Shown in pieces: positions 1-6,694 of a DNA stretch of 6,919 bases. Positions within the stretch are counted from its first letter, which is position 1; every line of letters starts with the position of its first letter. The notes beneath the pieces were generated by a model that did not search any database, was not told where the DNA came from, and was given only the letters and a program-made list of their open reading frames with translations. This DNA is from Acetobacteraceae bacterium (GTDB lineage: Bacteria; Pseudomonadota; Alphaproteobacteria; Acetobacterales; Acetobacteraceae), in assembly GCA_030039695.1 (NCBI GenBank), contig JASHVB010000737.1:1-6919 (forward strand), given 5' to 3'. The position numbers and the translations under genes are program-made.

Positions 1-491
1 GGGGAGAAATTCCGGGCAAAGGGTGATTTTCCTCTTGCTCGACGCGAAGCGAATCGATTCCAAGCTCACTGTGGTCGTCCCGCCCGATACCGATGATCTA
101 CCGCTAGTCGAGCTGAAGCAGTTTCTGCTGAAGCTGCTGGAGGAGAGCACCGAGCAGAAACGCGAGATCGCAGAACTGCGCGATGAGATCGTACGGTTGA
201 AGGGCCTGAAGGGCCGGTCGTCGATCAAGTCCAGCGGTATGGAGAACGCCACCTCGGCGAAACCAGGCGGGAAACCCGCCGGTCGCCGCGGCCGCGGCAA
301 GGTCACGTCGTGCGTGGCGGTCGAGGCGGATGCTCACGGTGGCAGTTCCGCGCCCCTCTCGCTCCAGGTGTTACGAAGACTTCGTCGTTCAGGACCTCGA
401 GCTGCGGGTGCGAGTGATCCGCTATCGGCGCGAGCACTGGATGACGCCGGATGGGCGGACGGTGATCGCCATGGGTTCTAAACTTGTGTAA
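1..491 (+). pseudogene. IS66-like transposase (TnpC-type), N-terminal fragment, frameshifted and truncated
   Basis: This is a remnant of a DDE transposase of the IS66-like type. The first frame (open from the window edge, first usable GTG at 23) carries the family's N-terminal leucine-rich coiled coil, including ELRDEIVRLKGLKGRSSIK and the SSGME motif, then a basic Gly/Arg/Lys-rich linker. After VAVE (codon ending at 325) the similarity jumps to another frame. From 327 that frame reads RMLTVAVP, then YEDFVVQDLELRVRVIRYRR and WMTPDGRTVIA, which is the next part of the same family as I remember it. About two bases have therefore been lost near 325-327. Similarity stops at 468-470, and the frame ends at a TAA (489-491) after a few unrelated codons. 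The catalytic DDE region is absent, so the fragment cannot transpose. The true start may lie outside the window. Family assignment is from recalled motifs; the frameshift is read directly. Confidence 0.72.
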
Positions 492-519
492 TCGGAAAGG
501 TTCCTCAAACCCTTACACA
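485..519. repeat. 7-bp inverted repeat TGTGTAA / TTACACA just past the transposase breakpoint
   Basis: TGTGTAA at 485-491 is matched by its exact reverse complement TTACACA at 513-519, with 21 bases between. The repeat begins about 15 bases after recognisable transposase similarity stops. TGTGTAA-type sequences occur in the terminal repeats of several insertion sequences, so this could be the end or scar of a second element that cut the IS66-like gene. It could also be a chance hairpin near the end of the minus-strand genes. No flanking target duplication is evident. The repeat is seen directly; its role is a guess. Confidence 0.3.
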
Positions 520-616
520 TGAGATCAAGATACGCTCGCGTCTGGTTTCCTGACCAACTCCGGAGATCCGGTGCAGCGCGTCGGCGGATATGCTGGCCGA
601 ACCATATAGACCTGCC

Positions 617-1012
617 CTATCCCGCTGCCGGGATGCGATACAGCCGACCGGTCGCCTGAAGGTCTTCCGTGCTCCACGGCGCCCCGACGCCGCTGATCAC
701 CCAGCCGAGGATGGCCCATAGGTCGTTGTCGACCACCGCCTCGTCCAATGGCTCCAACGCATCGACGATGGCGTGGATCTCCAGACCCGAGGGGAACGGC
801 TCGCCGCTGCGGCCAACGAACACCAGAGCATAAGCCAGCCCTGACGGCGCACGCACGAAACCCGGCTTTGACAAACCGACGTGGTCGAGATCGAACGTCC
901 GCACAAAGAAAGCCCGGAATTCCGGATAGTGACCGACCCGGTCCTCTGTCAGCACCAGGGCCTGGCGCTTATCCTGCAGTACGGCCTCGGCAATCACCGT
1001 GACGTCTCCCAT
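617..1012 (-). CDS. Uncharacterised 131-residue protein, translationally coupled to the hydrolase
   Basis: I do not recognise this protein family. It is a soluble-looking 131-residue protein with no signal peptide or membrane segment and a slightly acidic, hydrophobic-patterned sequence. A central stretch (EPFPSGLEIHAIVDALEPLD) and a C-terminal WAILGWVISGVGAPWS segment are the most distinctive parts. The ATG at 1012 was chosen because it shares its A with the TGA stop of the preceding hydrolase gene (TGATG). A GGAG lies 7 bases upstream inside the hydrolase gene. A GTG one codon earlier is possible but sits too close to that GGAG. Overlapping stop and start codons imply translation coupled to the hydrolase, so the two products probably serve the same process. 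The reading frame is intact and dense with coding-like residues, so I believe it is a real gene, but no function can be assigned. Confidence 0.68.
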   Translation of the reverse strand: MGDVTVIAEAVLQDKRQALVLTEDRVGHYPEFRAFFVRTFDLDHVGLSKPGFVRAPSGLAYALVFVGRSGEPFPSGLEIHAIVDALEPLDEAVVDNDLWAILGWVISGVGAPWSTEDLQATGRLYRIPAAG

Positions 1013-1941
1013 CACGCGTCTCCCTGCTTGTCGAGCCGATCGAGGAAGGTCGCGATCAGCCCGGCGATCTCGGGACCGGAATCCTCCTGTAGGAAGTGCC
1101 GGCCGGTCACCATGTACGGCCCATCGGCGTGCGGCAGCAAACGCTTGAACCGTTGGGCGAAGGTTGCTGCGTCGAAGACATCGTCTTCACGCCCCCAGAC
1201 GATCAGTGTCGGCAGCTTGGACTTCGCCAGTTCCGCCTCCAGCCAGGCGAACCGGGCCTGGGCGCGCGCCGTGTCGTCGAGCGGGATCCAGCGCGGCCAG
1301 ACCCAGGTCAGGAGACGCGTCCCGGGATCGGGCAGAACAGCGTCGTAGAAGGCCTGCGCTTCGCGCCGGAACTTGTCGCGGTCCACGACCGACAAATACA
1401 CCCCGCGCCGCGCGAGGACGTTGTGCCGGCCCAGCAGATACGGGCCGACCACGGGGGCGTGCATCATTCGCCAGGGGAACAGGCGGGTGTGGAATTCGGC
1501 CGGTGGCGACGGCCACGCCCATGTGCTCATCACGACCAGTGCGCGCACTCGTTCCGGGTTGCTCATCGCGAACCCAAGGCCCGTCGGCCCACCCCAGTCG
1601 TGGCACACCACGGTCAGGCGTCGCAAATCGAGCTGGCGGATCAGGCTCGTCAGGTTCGCGATGTGGCCGTCCAGGCTGTGCGCTTGCTCGCGGGCGGGCT
1701 TCTCCGACAGGCCGAAACCGATCATGTCGGGTACGATGACGCGCCGTCCGGACCGCAGCAGCGGCGGGATGACGTGGCGGTAGAGAAAACCCCAGGTCGG
1801 ATTCCCGTGCAGCAACAGAACCGGATCGCCGGCACTCTCGTCCACGTAGTGCATCCGCCAGCCGTTGGCCCGCACATAGCGCGGGGCGAAAGGCCATTGG
1901 TCGTGGAAGTTCTCGATCTGGTCCAGCGCTTTCGTCGTCAT
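1012..1941 (-). CDS. Alpha/beta hydrolase, haloalkane dehalogenase-like (HLD/OleB type)
   Basis: A 309-residue cytoplasmic alpha/beta hydrolase with the catalytic layout of haloalkane dehalogenases. The oxyanion and halide-site loop is HGNPTWGFLYR (45-55). The nucleophile elbow is HDWGG (114-118), with D115 as nucleophile and W116 as the usual halide-contacting Trp. The acid is probably D253 in WGREDDVF after a late strand, and the base is H282 in GRHFLQED. N47 plus W116 and an acid after strand 7 fit the HLD-III branch better than HLD-II. That branch includes OleB beta-lactone decarboxylases, so the reaction may be C-halogen cleavage, beta-lactone opening or a related hydrolysis. No other ole genes are visible. 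The cap region (about 140-240) is rich in Trp, Pro and Arg. The ATG at 1941 has GAGG 5 bases upstream. The gene is first of a two-gene unit with the unknown 131-residue protein and lies 302 bases beyond the LysR gene. Fold is near certain; substrate is unknown. Confidence 0.88.
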   Translation of the reverse strand: MTTKALDQIENFHDQWPFAPRYVRANGWRMHYVDESAGDPVLLLHGNPTWGFLYRHVIPPLLRSGRRVIVPDMIGFGLSEKPAREQAHSLDGHIANLTSLIRQLDLRRLTVVCHDWGGPTGLGFAMSNPERVRALVVMSTWAWPSPPAEFHTRLFPWRMMHAPVVGPYLLGRHNVLARRGVYLSVVDRDKFRREAQAFYDAVLPDPGTRLLTWVWPRWIPLDDTARAQARFAWLEAELAKSKLPTLIVWGREDDVFDAATFAQRFKRLLPHADGPYMVTGRHFLQEDSGPEIAGLIATFLDRLDKQGDA

Positions 1942-2243
1942 GTTCGCCTCGATATGAATGAGCCGGCGCGGCCCTTGGCGGAGGAAAATAGCGCCTTCTT
2001 CTGCGCAAAGTCATTGTGCGAAGCGCCGGTGTCTTGTGAACACCAATTGTGAGACTGCGATCCGGCTGTCCCCGGTTCTTCCGCGCTCAGGCGCGACTCG
2101 GTCGTCCGCAGAACCAATTCAACGTCTATCTTGAGACGGGGACCGTGCCCGTTCGTGCCTCGTCAACGCTGCGCATGGCTCTGTCGTGGACCGTTCTGCA
2201 GCCATTACCCCCACTGGCAACATAATGACCACGCGCCGGACAT
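1942..2243. other. Non-coding gap of 302 bases between the LysR gene and the hydrolase gene
   Basis: No convincing gene is seen on either strand. Open frames here are short and resemble no family I know. The gap follows the LysR stop and precedes the hydrolase start, so it is the likely place for the hydrolase promoter. On the minus strand a TTGACG (around 2165) might serve as a -35 element, but no good -10 element follows at 16-18 bases. No U-tailed hairpin terminator was found after the LysR gene. A LysR-type box candidate within the gap is listed separately. Confidence 0.5.
2034..2046. promoter_or_regulatory. Candidate LysR-type operator (TTG-N7-CAA)
   Basis: TTGTGAACACCAA fits the T-N11-A rule for LysR-family binding sites with three paired bases at each end (TTG and CAA). 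A second TTGTGA follows immediately at 2047-2052. The site is about 93 bases upstream of the hydrolase start, a usual distance for such operators. The motif is short and common, so chance occurrence is quite possible. Control by the LysR regulator at 2244-3128 is an inference from proximity. Confidence 0.2.
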
Positions 2244-3128
2244 TTAGGTCCTAAAGCCGGCTTCGACGAAGGCAACGAAGGCTCGCGCCTTCGAACTCAC
2301 GAGCCGCCCCGCCGGAAACACGGCCCACAAATCCATATCGGGCAGCCGCCATTCAGTCAGCGCGGTCTCCACCACCCCGCTCGCCAGTTCGGGGGTGAAC
2401 ATCCATTCGGAAGAGACGGTGAGGCCCAGACCAGCCAACACCGCTTCCCGAATTCCTTCCGCAGCGGTGAGGCGCACGCGGCCCCGAAGGGTCACGGCGA
2501 CGTCTTTGTCTCCCTTATGAAAGGTCCAGGCGTCGCCGCCGAGCCGCTCAGCGTAGATCACGGCTTCGTGCCGGCAGAGGTCTTGAGGTTTGAGCGGCTT
2601 GCCGAATTTCACGAAGTAGCGTGGAGTTGCGAGCACAACACGACGGCGCGACGCCAGCTTACGAGCGGTCAGTGCTGAATCGACGAGCGAACCCAGTCGC
2701 AGCGCAACATCGATGCCCTCTTCGATCACATCGACCTCCCGGTCGGACAGGACGACCTCGATATCCAGCGCCGGATGCATCCTCAGAAGACCTTCGAGCT
2801 TCGGCACAATGTGCAAGCGCGCAAAGGTGACCGGCGCCGAAACGCGCAGCCGGCCGGTGAGCGATTTGCCCGCCGTAGATGCGGCCAGTTCCGCTTGCTC
2901 CACCTTTTGAAGGACGGCTCGCGCTTCTTCGTAGTAGTTCTGACCAGCCGCGGTTGGACTCAATCCGCGCGTCGAGCGCAATACAAGACGCACGCCCAAC
3001 CGCTGCTCGAGCCGGACGATCGCTTTTGAAATCGCCGGCTGGCCAAGTCGCATCTGTCGAGCGGCGGCGGAGAATGACCCCGCCTCAATCACCCGGACGA
3101 ACGCCTCCATGTCGGCAAGACGATCCAC
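2244..3128 (-). CDS. LysR-family transcriptional regulator (CrgA-like effector domain)
   Basis: A DNA-binding regulator of the LysR family, 294 residues from the chosen start, which matches the usual length near 300. The winged helix-turn-helix is at about 18-41 (SFSAAARQMRLGQPAISKAI), followed by the linker helix. A periplasmic-binding-like effector domain runs from about 88 to the end, with the typical RLRVSAPVTFARLHIVP opening and IDVALRLG motif. The GTG at 3128 was chosen because family members normally begin close to DRLADMEAF. A GGAGG lies 12 bases upstream. An ATG at 3188 would add 20 basic residues not expected in the family. It is on the same strand as, and 106 bases after, the DehI-like gene, with a hairpin between them. 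It may control the operon upstream, the hydrolase pair downstream, or both. The effector is unknown. Confidence 0.9.
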   Translation of the reverse strand: MDRLADMEAFVRVIEAGSFSAAARQMRLGQPAISKAIVRLEQRLGVRLVLRSTRGLSPTAAGQNYYEEARAVLQKVEQAELAASTAGKSLTGRLRVSAPVTFARLHIVPKLEGLLRMHPALDIEVVLSDREVDVIEEGIDVALRLGSLVDSALTARKLASRRRVVLATPRYFVKFGKPLKPQDLCRHEAVIYAERLGGDAWTFHKGDKDVAVTLRGRVRLTAAEGIREAVLAGLGLTVSSEWMFTPELASGVVETALTEWRLPDMDLWAVFPAGRLVSSKARAFVAFVEAGFRT

Positions 3129-3217
3129 CTGAATCAGCCGCCTCCACGGCAATCGTAGGGGTGCGGACCTACGCCATGCTCGGTGCACTATGGTTCCTCA
3201 GCTACGCGGGCGCCATA

Positions 3218-3232
3218 GGGCGGCAGCCGCCC
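3218..3232 (-). terminator. GC-rich hairpin directly after the DehI-like gene
   Basis: GGGCGGCAGCCGCCC is a perfect palindromic stem of 6 bp with a three-base loop. It begins two bases after the stop codon of the DehI-like frame in the minus-strand direction. No T-rich tail follows, so it is not a classic intrinsic terminator. It could be an attenuating or mRNA-stabilising 3' stem that separates the operon from the LysR gene. The stem is seen directly; its role is inferred. Confidence 0.35.
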
Positions 3233-3234
3233 GA

Positions 3235-4076
3235 TCACTCTGTTTGGAACCCGGTGAGTCGCCGGAGAAACGCGCAGATGACGACCATCTTAACCAAGAC
3301 ATCGTGGGCGAACACGTCCAACGCGGCGCGGACCGTGGCGCCGGTTGCGCCATCGAGAGACGGTTCCCGACGCCGCGTCGCCAAGCGTGGCGCTTGCACC
3401 TGCGCTTTTACGCGCAACTCCGCAATAGCGCGACGGAGAGTGTCATCCGCGTCCGGCGGCGCGATCACCACCCGGCTCAGCGCAAGATATTGAGGCCAGT
3501 AAGCGAGATGGCGATACGTCCTCGCAGGTATGGGGCTTTCCCGCCGCGTTCCGCACTCGTTCAACATCAGCAACAGGTTAACTACCGACTCACGCAATTC
3601 GCTCAAGCTGGGCAATGGCGCAAGCGGGATGGGCGTGAATGCCTCCGGCGCCTGCGCCGCGCGACCCACGACGGTGTGAGTCGCAAAGAAGGATCGCCGC
3701 CCTTCCAACCACTGCCGCGGCACGGAATGCGCCAGGAGGGTCATCGTATTGGTCTGGTCGTTCGCAGCAAGGATATTCCGGATCGAGGTGACGTCTCCCT
3801 CGGCGAGGTCAACCGCGACCAGGAGTTCGGGTGGGAATGGCAGCAGCGGCAGCGTGGGTTGGATCCGCAGGAGGCCCGCCTCGACCGCCAGCGCAGCGTC
3901 CGCGTAAAGTGGCCGCAATGTCCCCCAAGCCCAAGGCAACGCGCCTGGAACCGTCGCGAAGTTGCGCCAGATCAGCTCGACCACCTCAACACCCAGAATG
4001 TGACGGATATCAGCGAAAATCTCAGCAATGGTGGGGGTCGCGGTCCCTCGCTAACGGCCGGAATGGGATCACTCAT
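3235..4076 (-). pseudogene. DehI-family (haloacid dehalogenase group I fold) protein, disrupted by a 1-base frameshift near the start
   Basis: The long intact frame begins with VELIWRNFATVPGALPWAW, matching the DehI-family motif that in Pseudomonas DehI contains LATFPGYLPLAW. It also carries TYRHLAYWPQYLAL and a C-terminal DVLVKMVVICAFLRRL. Upstream of its first GTG (3984) the same frame reads TPTIAEIFADIRHILGVEV, which belongs to the family's N-terminus, but it meets a TAG with no start. An ATG at 4076 with an upstream GGAG opens MSDPIPAVSE in another frame. One missing base at about 4045-4046 accounts for the shift, and restoring it gives a 280-residue protein of normal family length. By a remembered alignment, the position of DehI's catalytic Asp189 is Thr here (about residue 187 restored), so true haloacid dehalogenation is doubtful. 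The gene starts 22 bases after the propeller gene. The lesion could be a real mutation or a sequencing error; apart from it, the frame looks under selection. Confidence 0.75.
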
Positions 4077-4098
4077 GGGCTGGCTACTCCGAGAGCCG

Positions 4099-5367
4099 CT
4101 AACTTCTGCCGCCGTCAAATTCGATGATGTAGAGGCCGCCATTATAGTCGGTGCTGTGTATCAGCCCGTCGGCCGTGACAAACACATCCGCCGATTGGAT
4201 GACACGGGTCCGTTCCGGGCGCGTGTCCATCAACAAGCGAGGCGCCGGTGGCACCAGCGCGCCAACCTCAATCGGACGATAAGGATCACTGATGTCAAAC
4301 GCCCGTACGCCTGCGTTCTGGTAGGTCGCAAAGATGAGCTCGGAGCTCACGAAGCTCCCAGGCCGGTTTTCGTGCAAATTATGCGGGCCGAAATGGCCGG
4401 GTTTCGCCCGGTAATCCGCCTCGCGTGGCGTCGGAAACGTCGCGATACTGACCGGGTTCGACTTTTCCCGATTGTCAAAGACCCAGATGAATTTTTCTCC
4501 GTCTTCCTGATGGTCGAGTACAGCTTCGTCGAGGACGACGAGTAGTTCTCGATCGGGCAACGGTAGGCAATTATGTGTACCGCCACCGAATGGCGGTGAC
4601 CAGCTGCGATGGACAATGGAGCGCGGAGCGGCGCGGTCGGAGACATCGATCGCCACCATACCGGCATCACGCCACGCAGCGTAGGCGGTATCGCCGTGGA
4701 TGATAGCGTGATGGAGGCCGTAACGGCGCGAGGGCGTCCAAGAGGGCGACTCCCCAGCCGCCGTGTTCATACCAGGCAACCAGAAGCGCCCTGCTTCGCG
4801 CGGATGCGTCGGGTCGCTCATGTCAACAGTGAGGAAAATGTAATCGGTAAAACCGTCCAGCAGCGCGGAGACATAAGCCCAGCGGCCGCCGGTGTACCAG
4901 GCGCGATGCACGCCGCCGCCCTCGACTGGCATGAAGCCGATTCGTCTCGGCTCATCGCCCTTGCTAATGTCATAGACGGCGAGCCCGGCCGACCAGCTTC
5001 GTTGGCTCCCGGAACGACGAGCGCTGCCGAGCGTTTCGCCCACCGCGCCGCTGTAATAAGCGCGCTCGTCCTGGAACTCGGCAGCGGCAAACATGTTCCG
5101 AGCATGGATGACGAGCAGCAGATCGTCATGTGCCTGCAGATGGATGTTCCAGGTGTTTGGTGGTGCGGCGATGTAGGCGACAGGATGCGGGCGCGAGGGA
5201 TCCCGCACGTCGATGACGCTAAATCCGTTGGAAAACATATGCCCGACATAGGCATAGCCACGGTGGATCATCAACTGGGCGCCATCGGCCCGTCCACCCT
5301 GCTCGGAATGCCCGACGAGACGCATGTTGCGCGAATAGTCAGGGGTCGGCTGATCCTGGAGTGACAT
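4099..5367 (-). CDS. LVIVD-repeat beta-propeller protein with one histidine per blade
   Basis: A 422-residue protein made of about seven repeats of the LVIVD type, each a strand ending in a D-x-S/R-DP-x-x-P turn. Clear copies are GFSVIDVRDPSRPHPVAYI (48-66), AGLAVYDIS (127-135), FLTVDMSDPTHPREAGRF (178-195), GMVAIDVSD (236-244), IWVFDN (294-299) and GVRAFDISDPYRPIEVGAL (353-371), with a closing strand GLYIIEF. Blades start with a conserved histidine: H76/H80, H153, H219/H220, H265, H329/H332. This suggests a central metal site as in selenium-binding or methanethiol oxidase-type propellers, but that is inference. No signal peptide or membrane helix is seen, so it is probably cytoplasmic. The ATG at 5367 was chosen over one 42 bases earlier because a TAGGAGG ribosome site lies just upstream and the earlier start would overlap the monooxygenase gene. 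It is 16 bases after that gene, so the two are cotranscribed. The biochemical role is unknown. Confidence 0.87.
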   Translation of the reverse strand: MSLQDQPTPDYSRNMRLVGHSEQGGRADGAQLMIHRGYAYVGHMFSNGFSVIDVRDPSRPHPVAYIAAPPNTWNIHLQAHDDLLLVIHARNMFAAAEFQDERAYYSGAVGETLGSARRSGSQRSWSAGLAVYDISKGDEPRRIGFMPVEGGGVHRAWYTGGRWAYVSALLDGFTDYIFLTVDMSDPTHPREAGRFWLPGMNTAAGESPSWTPSRRYGLHHAIIHGDTAYAAWRDAGMVAIDVSDRAAPRSIVHRSWSPPFGGGTHNCLPLPDRELLVVLDEAVLDHQEDGEKFIWVFDNREKSNPVSIATFPTPREADYRAKPGHFGPHNLHENRPGSFVSSELIFATYQNAGVRAFDISDPYRPIEVGALVPPAPRLLMDTRPERTRVIQSADVFVTADGLIHSTDYNGGLYIIEFDGGRS

Positions 5368-5379
5368 GACCTGCCTTGG

Positions 5380-5386
5380 CCTCCTA
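5380..5386 (-). promoter_or_regulatory. Ribosome binding site TAGGAGG overlapping the monooxygenase stop codon
   Basis: The TAG stop of the FAD monooxygenase forms the first three bases of TAGGAGG, a near-perfect Shine-Dalgarno sequence. It stands 12 bases before the ATG at 5367, slightly long spacing. A weaker AAGG lies closer. It fixes the propeller gene's start and implies coupled translation. Confidence 0.65.
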
Positions 5387-6640
5387 CCGTTCGACCGCCG
5401 AGGCCTCACCGGTCCTCAGGAAGGCAGAGGATGCGGTGTGCGTCAGAATCCCACGGATGCTGTGGAACTGCTCCCATTTGGCGTCCGCTTCGTCTTCGGG
5501 CGTGTGGGGCAGCATGTAGGCGCCCAGATCACGGCTTCGGCGCACGGTCTTTTCACCGATTGGAGCACGGATGGCGTTGAACCGCGCGAGCGCATCGGCA
5601 ACCGGAATACTCGGATCGGCCAGGCATTCCGACAACATAACAGCGTCGGATGCCGCCTTCGATACGCCCATCCCGATATGCGGCCGGGCGAGCGCGGCGG
5701 CGTCGCCAATCAGAGCGACCCGTCCAAAAGCTATCTGCGTCGTCGTGAAATCATAGATCGGAGTAAAGAACGGTCGCGTAACGCTGGCAAGAATGGCGCT
5801 GAACGCGCGCGGCAGGAACGCATCGCCCGCGCGTCGTAACTCGTCGATCAATTCCTGCCGAACCCTCGGCGGTGGGATCGAAAGCTCATATTGGACGCCG
5901 TTTTCGTCCCTAAGCATATCCTTTAGCAGAGGGCTGGGCAGCGGGCGATACCAGACCCAGTTGAACCGACGATGCCCGGGGCGCAGGTCGTTGTCAGGTC
6001 CCGCGATCGGATAGCCGATCACCTTATTATGTGGCGGAAGGTAAAACGCGAGCTTGTCGAAAATGGCGCGATGAACCGGCATCGGGATATCGCGTTCTTC
6101 GGCCACGCCGCGCCAAATCACGTATTCTGCATAGATCGGCCGGATGTCCGGCAGGTAATGTTGCTGGACGACGGAGCGATACCCGTCTGCCCCGATCAAG
6201 ACATCGCCATGCTCGACCCGCCCGTTGGCGAAACGGACGGTGACGCCATCCATCGTCTGCTCGATCGCGACCAGGTCATGATCGAGATGATGGCTGTCAT
6301 CGGGCACCGTTGCGCGCATGACCTGATGCAGCCGGTCCCAGGACGTGACGATCTGCGTAAACGGAAGCCGCTCGATGACACCGCCGTCGCGGTCAAGAGC
6401 GATCCGTTCGTTGACCGTGATACCAAGATCGTGCAGCGACGCGCCACTGAGCTCGAGTGCTCGAAGCAATTCGTCATGAGTGACGATGCCGGCGCCGCGG
6501 CCAAACAGCTCGACCGGCGTCCGTTCGTAAACCTCCGCGTCCCACCCGGAGCGACGCAACAGGGCGGTTGCGAACAGTCCGGCCATCGAGCCGCCGATAA
6601 CCAGAGCACGGCGTGGTTTCGATAAGTTGAGCGACTTCAT
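5384..6640 (-). CDS. FAD-dependent group A monooxygenase, 2,6-dihydroxypyridine 3-monooxygenase-like
   Basis: A 418-residue single-component flavin hydroxylase that would use NAD(P)H and O2 to hydroxylate an aromatic or heteroaromatic ring. The Rossmann FAD motif is ALVIGGSMAGLFAT (12-25), with E39 closing the beta-alpha-beta fold. R48 falls in GRGAGIVTH, a segment typical of the dihydroxypyridine hydroxylase branch. The DG motif is VLIGADGYRSVV (147-158). YAEYVIWRGVAE (170-181) matches the YAGYVTWRGV of that branch as I recall it. The GD motif, which contacts the FAD ribityl chain, is GRVALIGDAAALARPHIGMG (306-325). Length and motif order are normal and the gene looks intact. The ATG at 6640 follows GGAGGAG by 7 bases. 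It lies 54 bases after the probable transporter gene and 16 before the propeller gene, within an operon. The exact substrate is not determined by sequence; pyridine-diols are one candidate class. Confidence 0.9.
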   Translation of the reverse strand: MKSLNLSKPRRALVIGGSMAGLFATALLRRSGWDAEVYERTPVELFGRGAGIVTHDELLRALELSGASLHDLGITVNERIALDRDGGVIERLPFTQIVTSWDRLHQVMRATVPDDSHHLDHDLVAIEQTMDGVTVRFANGRVEHGDVLIGADGYRSVVQQHYLPDIRPIYAEYVIWRGVAEERDIPMPVHRAIFDKLAFYLPPHNKVIGYPIAGPDNDLRPGHRRFNWVWYRPLPSPLLKDMLRDENGVQYELSIPPPRVRQELIDELRRAGDAFLPRAFSAILASVTRPFFTPIYDFTTTQIAFGRVALIGDAAALARPHIGMGVSKAASDAVMLSECLADPSIPVADALARFNAIRAPIGEKTVRRSRDLGAYMLPHTPEDEADAKWEQFHSIRGILTHTASSAFLRTGEASAVER

Positions 6641-6647
6641 TGTGGGG

Positions 6648-6654
6648 CTCCTCC
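6648..6654 (-). promoter_or_regulatory. Ribosome binding site GGAGGAG of the monooxygenase gene
   Basis: GGAGGAG lies 7 bases upstream of the ATG at 6640, ideal spacing. It supports this start over any internal ATG. Confidence 0.7.
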
Positions 6655-6694
6655 GGAACGGGCTACAATGGAATGCTGCTGATATGCGCTCGAT

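Noticed and set aside
550..570. Short palindrome around CTCCGGAG considered as a terminator for the unknown gene
   Set aside because: The stem is about 5 bp with a two-base loop and no T tract, too weak to call.
1187..2014. Minus-strand 275-codon frame overlapping the hydrolase in another frame
   Set aside because: Arg/Pro/Ala-rich shadow of the hydrolase with no motifs of its own.
1096..2052. Plus-strand open frame of 318 codons opposite the hydrolase
   Set aside because: The minus strand encodes an intact hydrolase with full catalytic motifs over the same bases. The plus-strand product has no family features.
2160..2225. Short plus-strand frame ending in tandem stops within the 302-base gap, considered as a gene remnant
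   Set aside because: Only about two dozen codons, with no match to a known protein end that I can support.
3129..3188. Upstream ATG that would extend the LysR protein by 20 residues
   Set aside because: The added residues are a basic, Trp/Arg-rich tail not expected at the start of LysR proteins; the GTG at 3128 gives the usual N-terminus.
3190..4545. Plus-strand open frame of 451 codons, the longest frame in the window on that strand
   Set aside because: It runs antisense to both the DehI-like gene and the propeller gene, whose minus-strand products have clear family motifs. Its product is Arg/Gln-rich, low in recognisable structure and typical of a shadow frame in GC-rich DNA.
5972..6625. 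Plus-strand 217-codon frame opposite the monooxygenase
   Set aside because: It is complementary to the FAD-binding half of an intact monooxygenase and shows no independent features.
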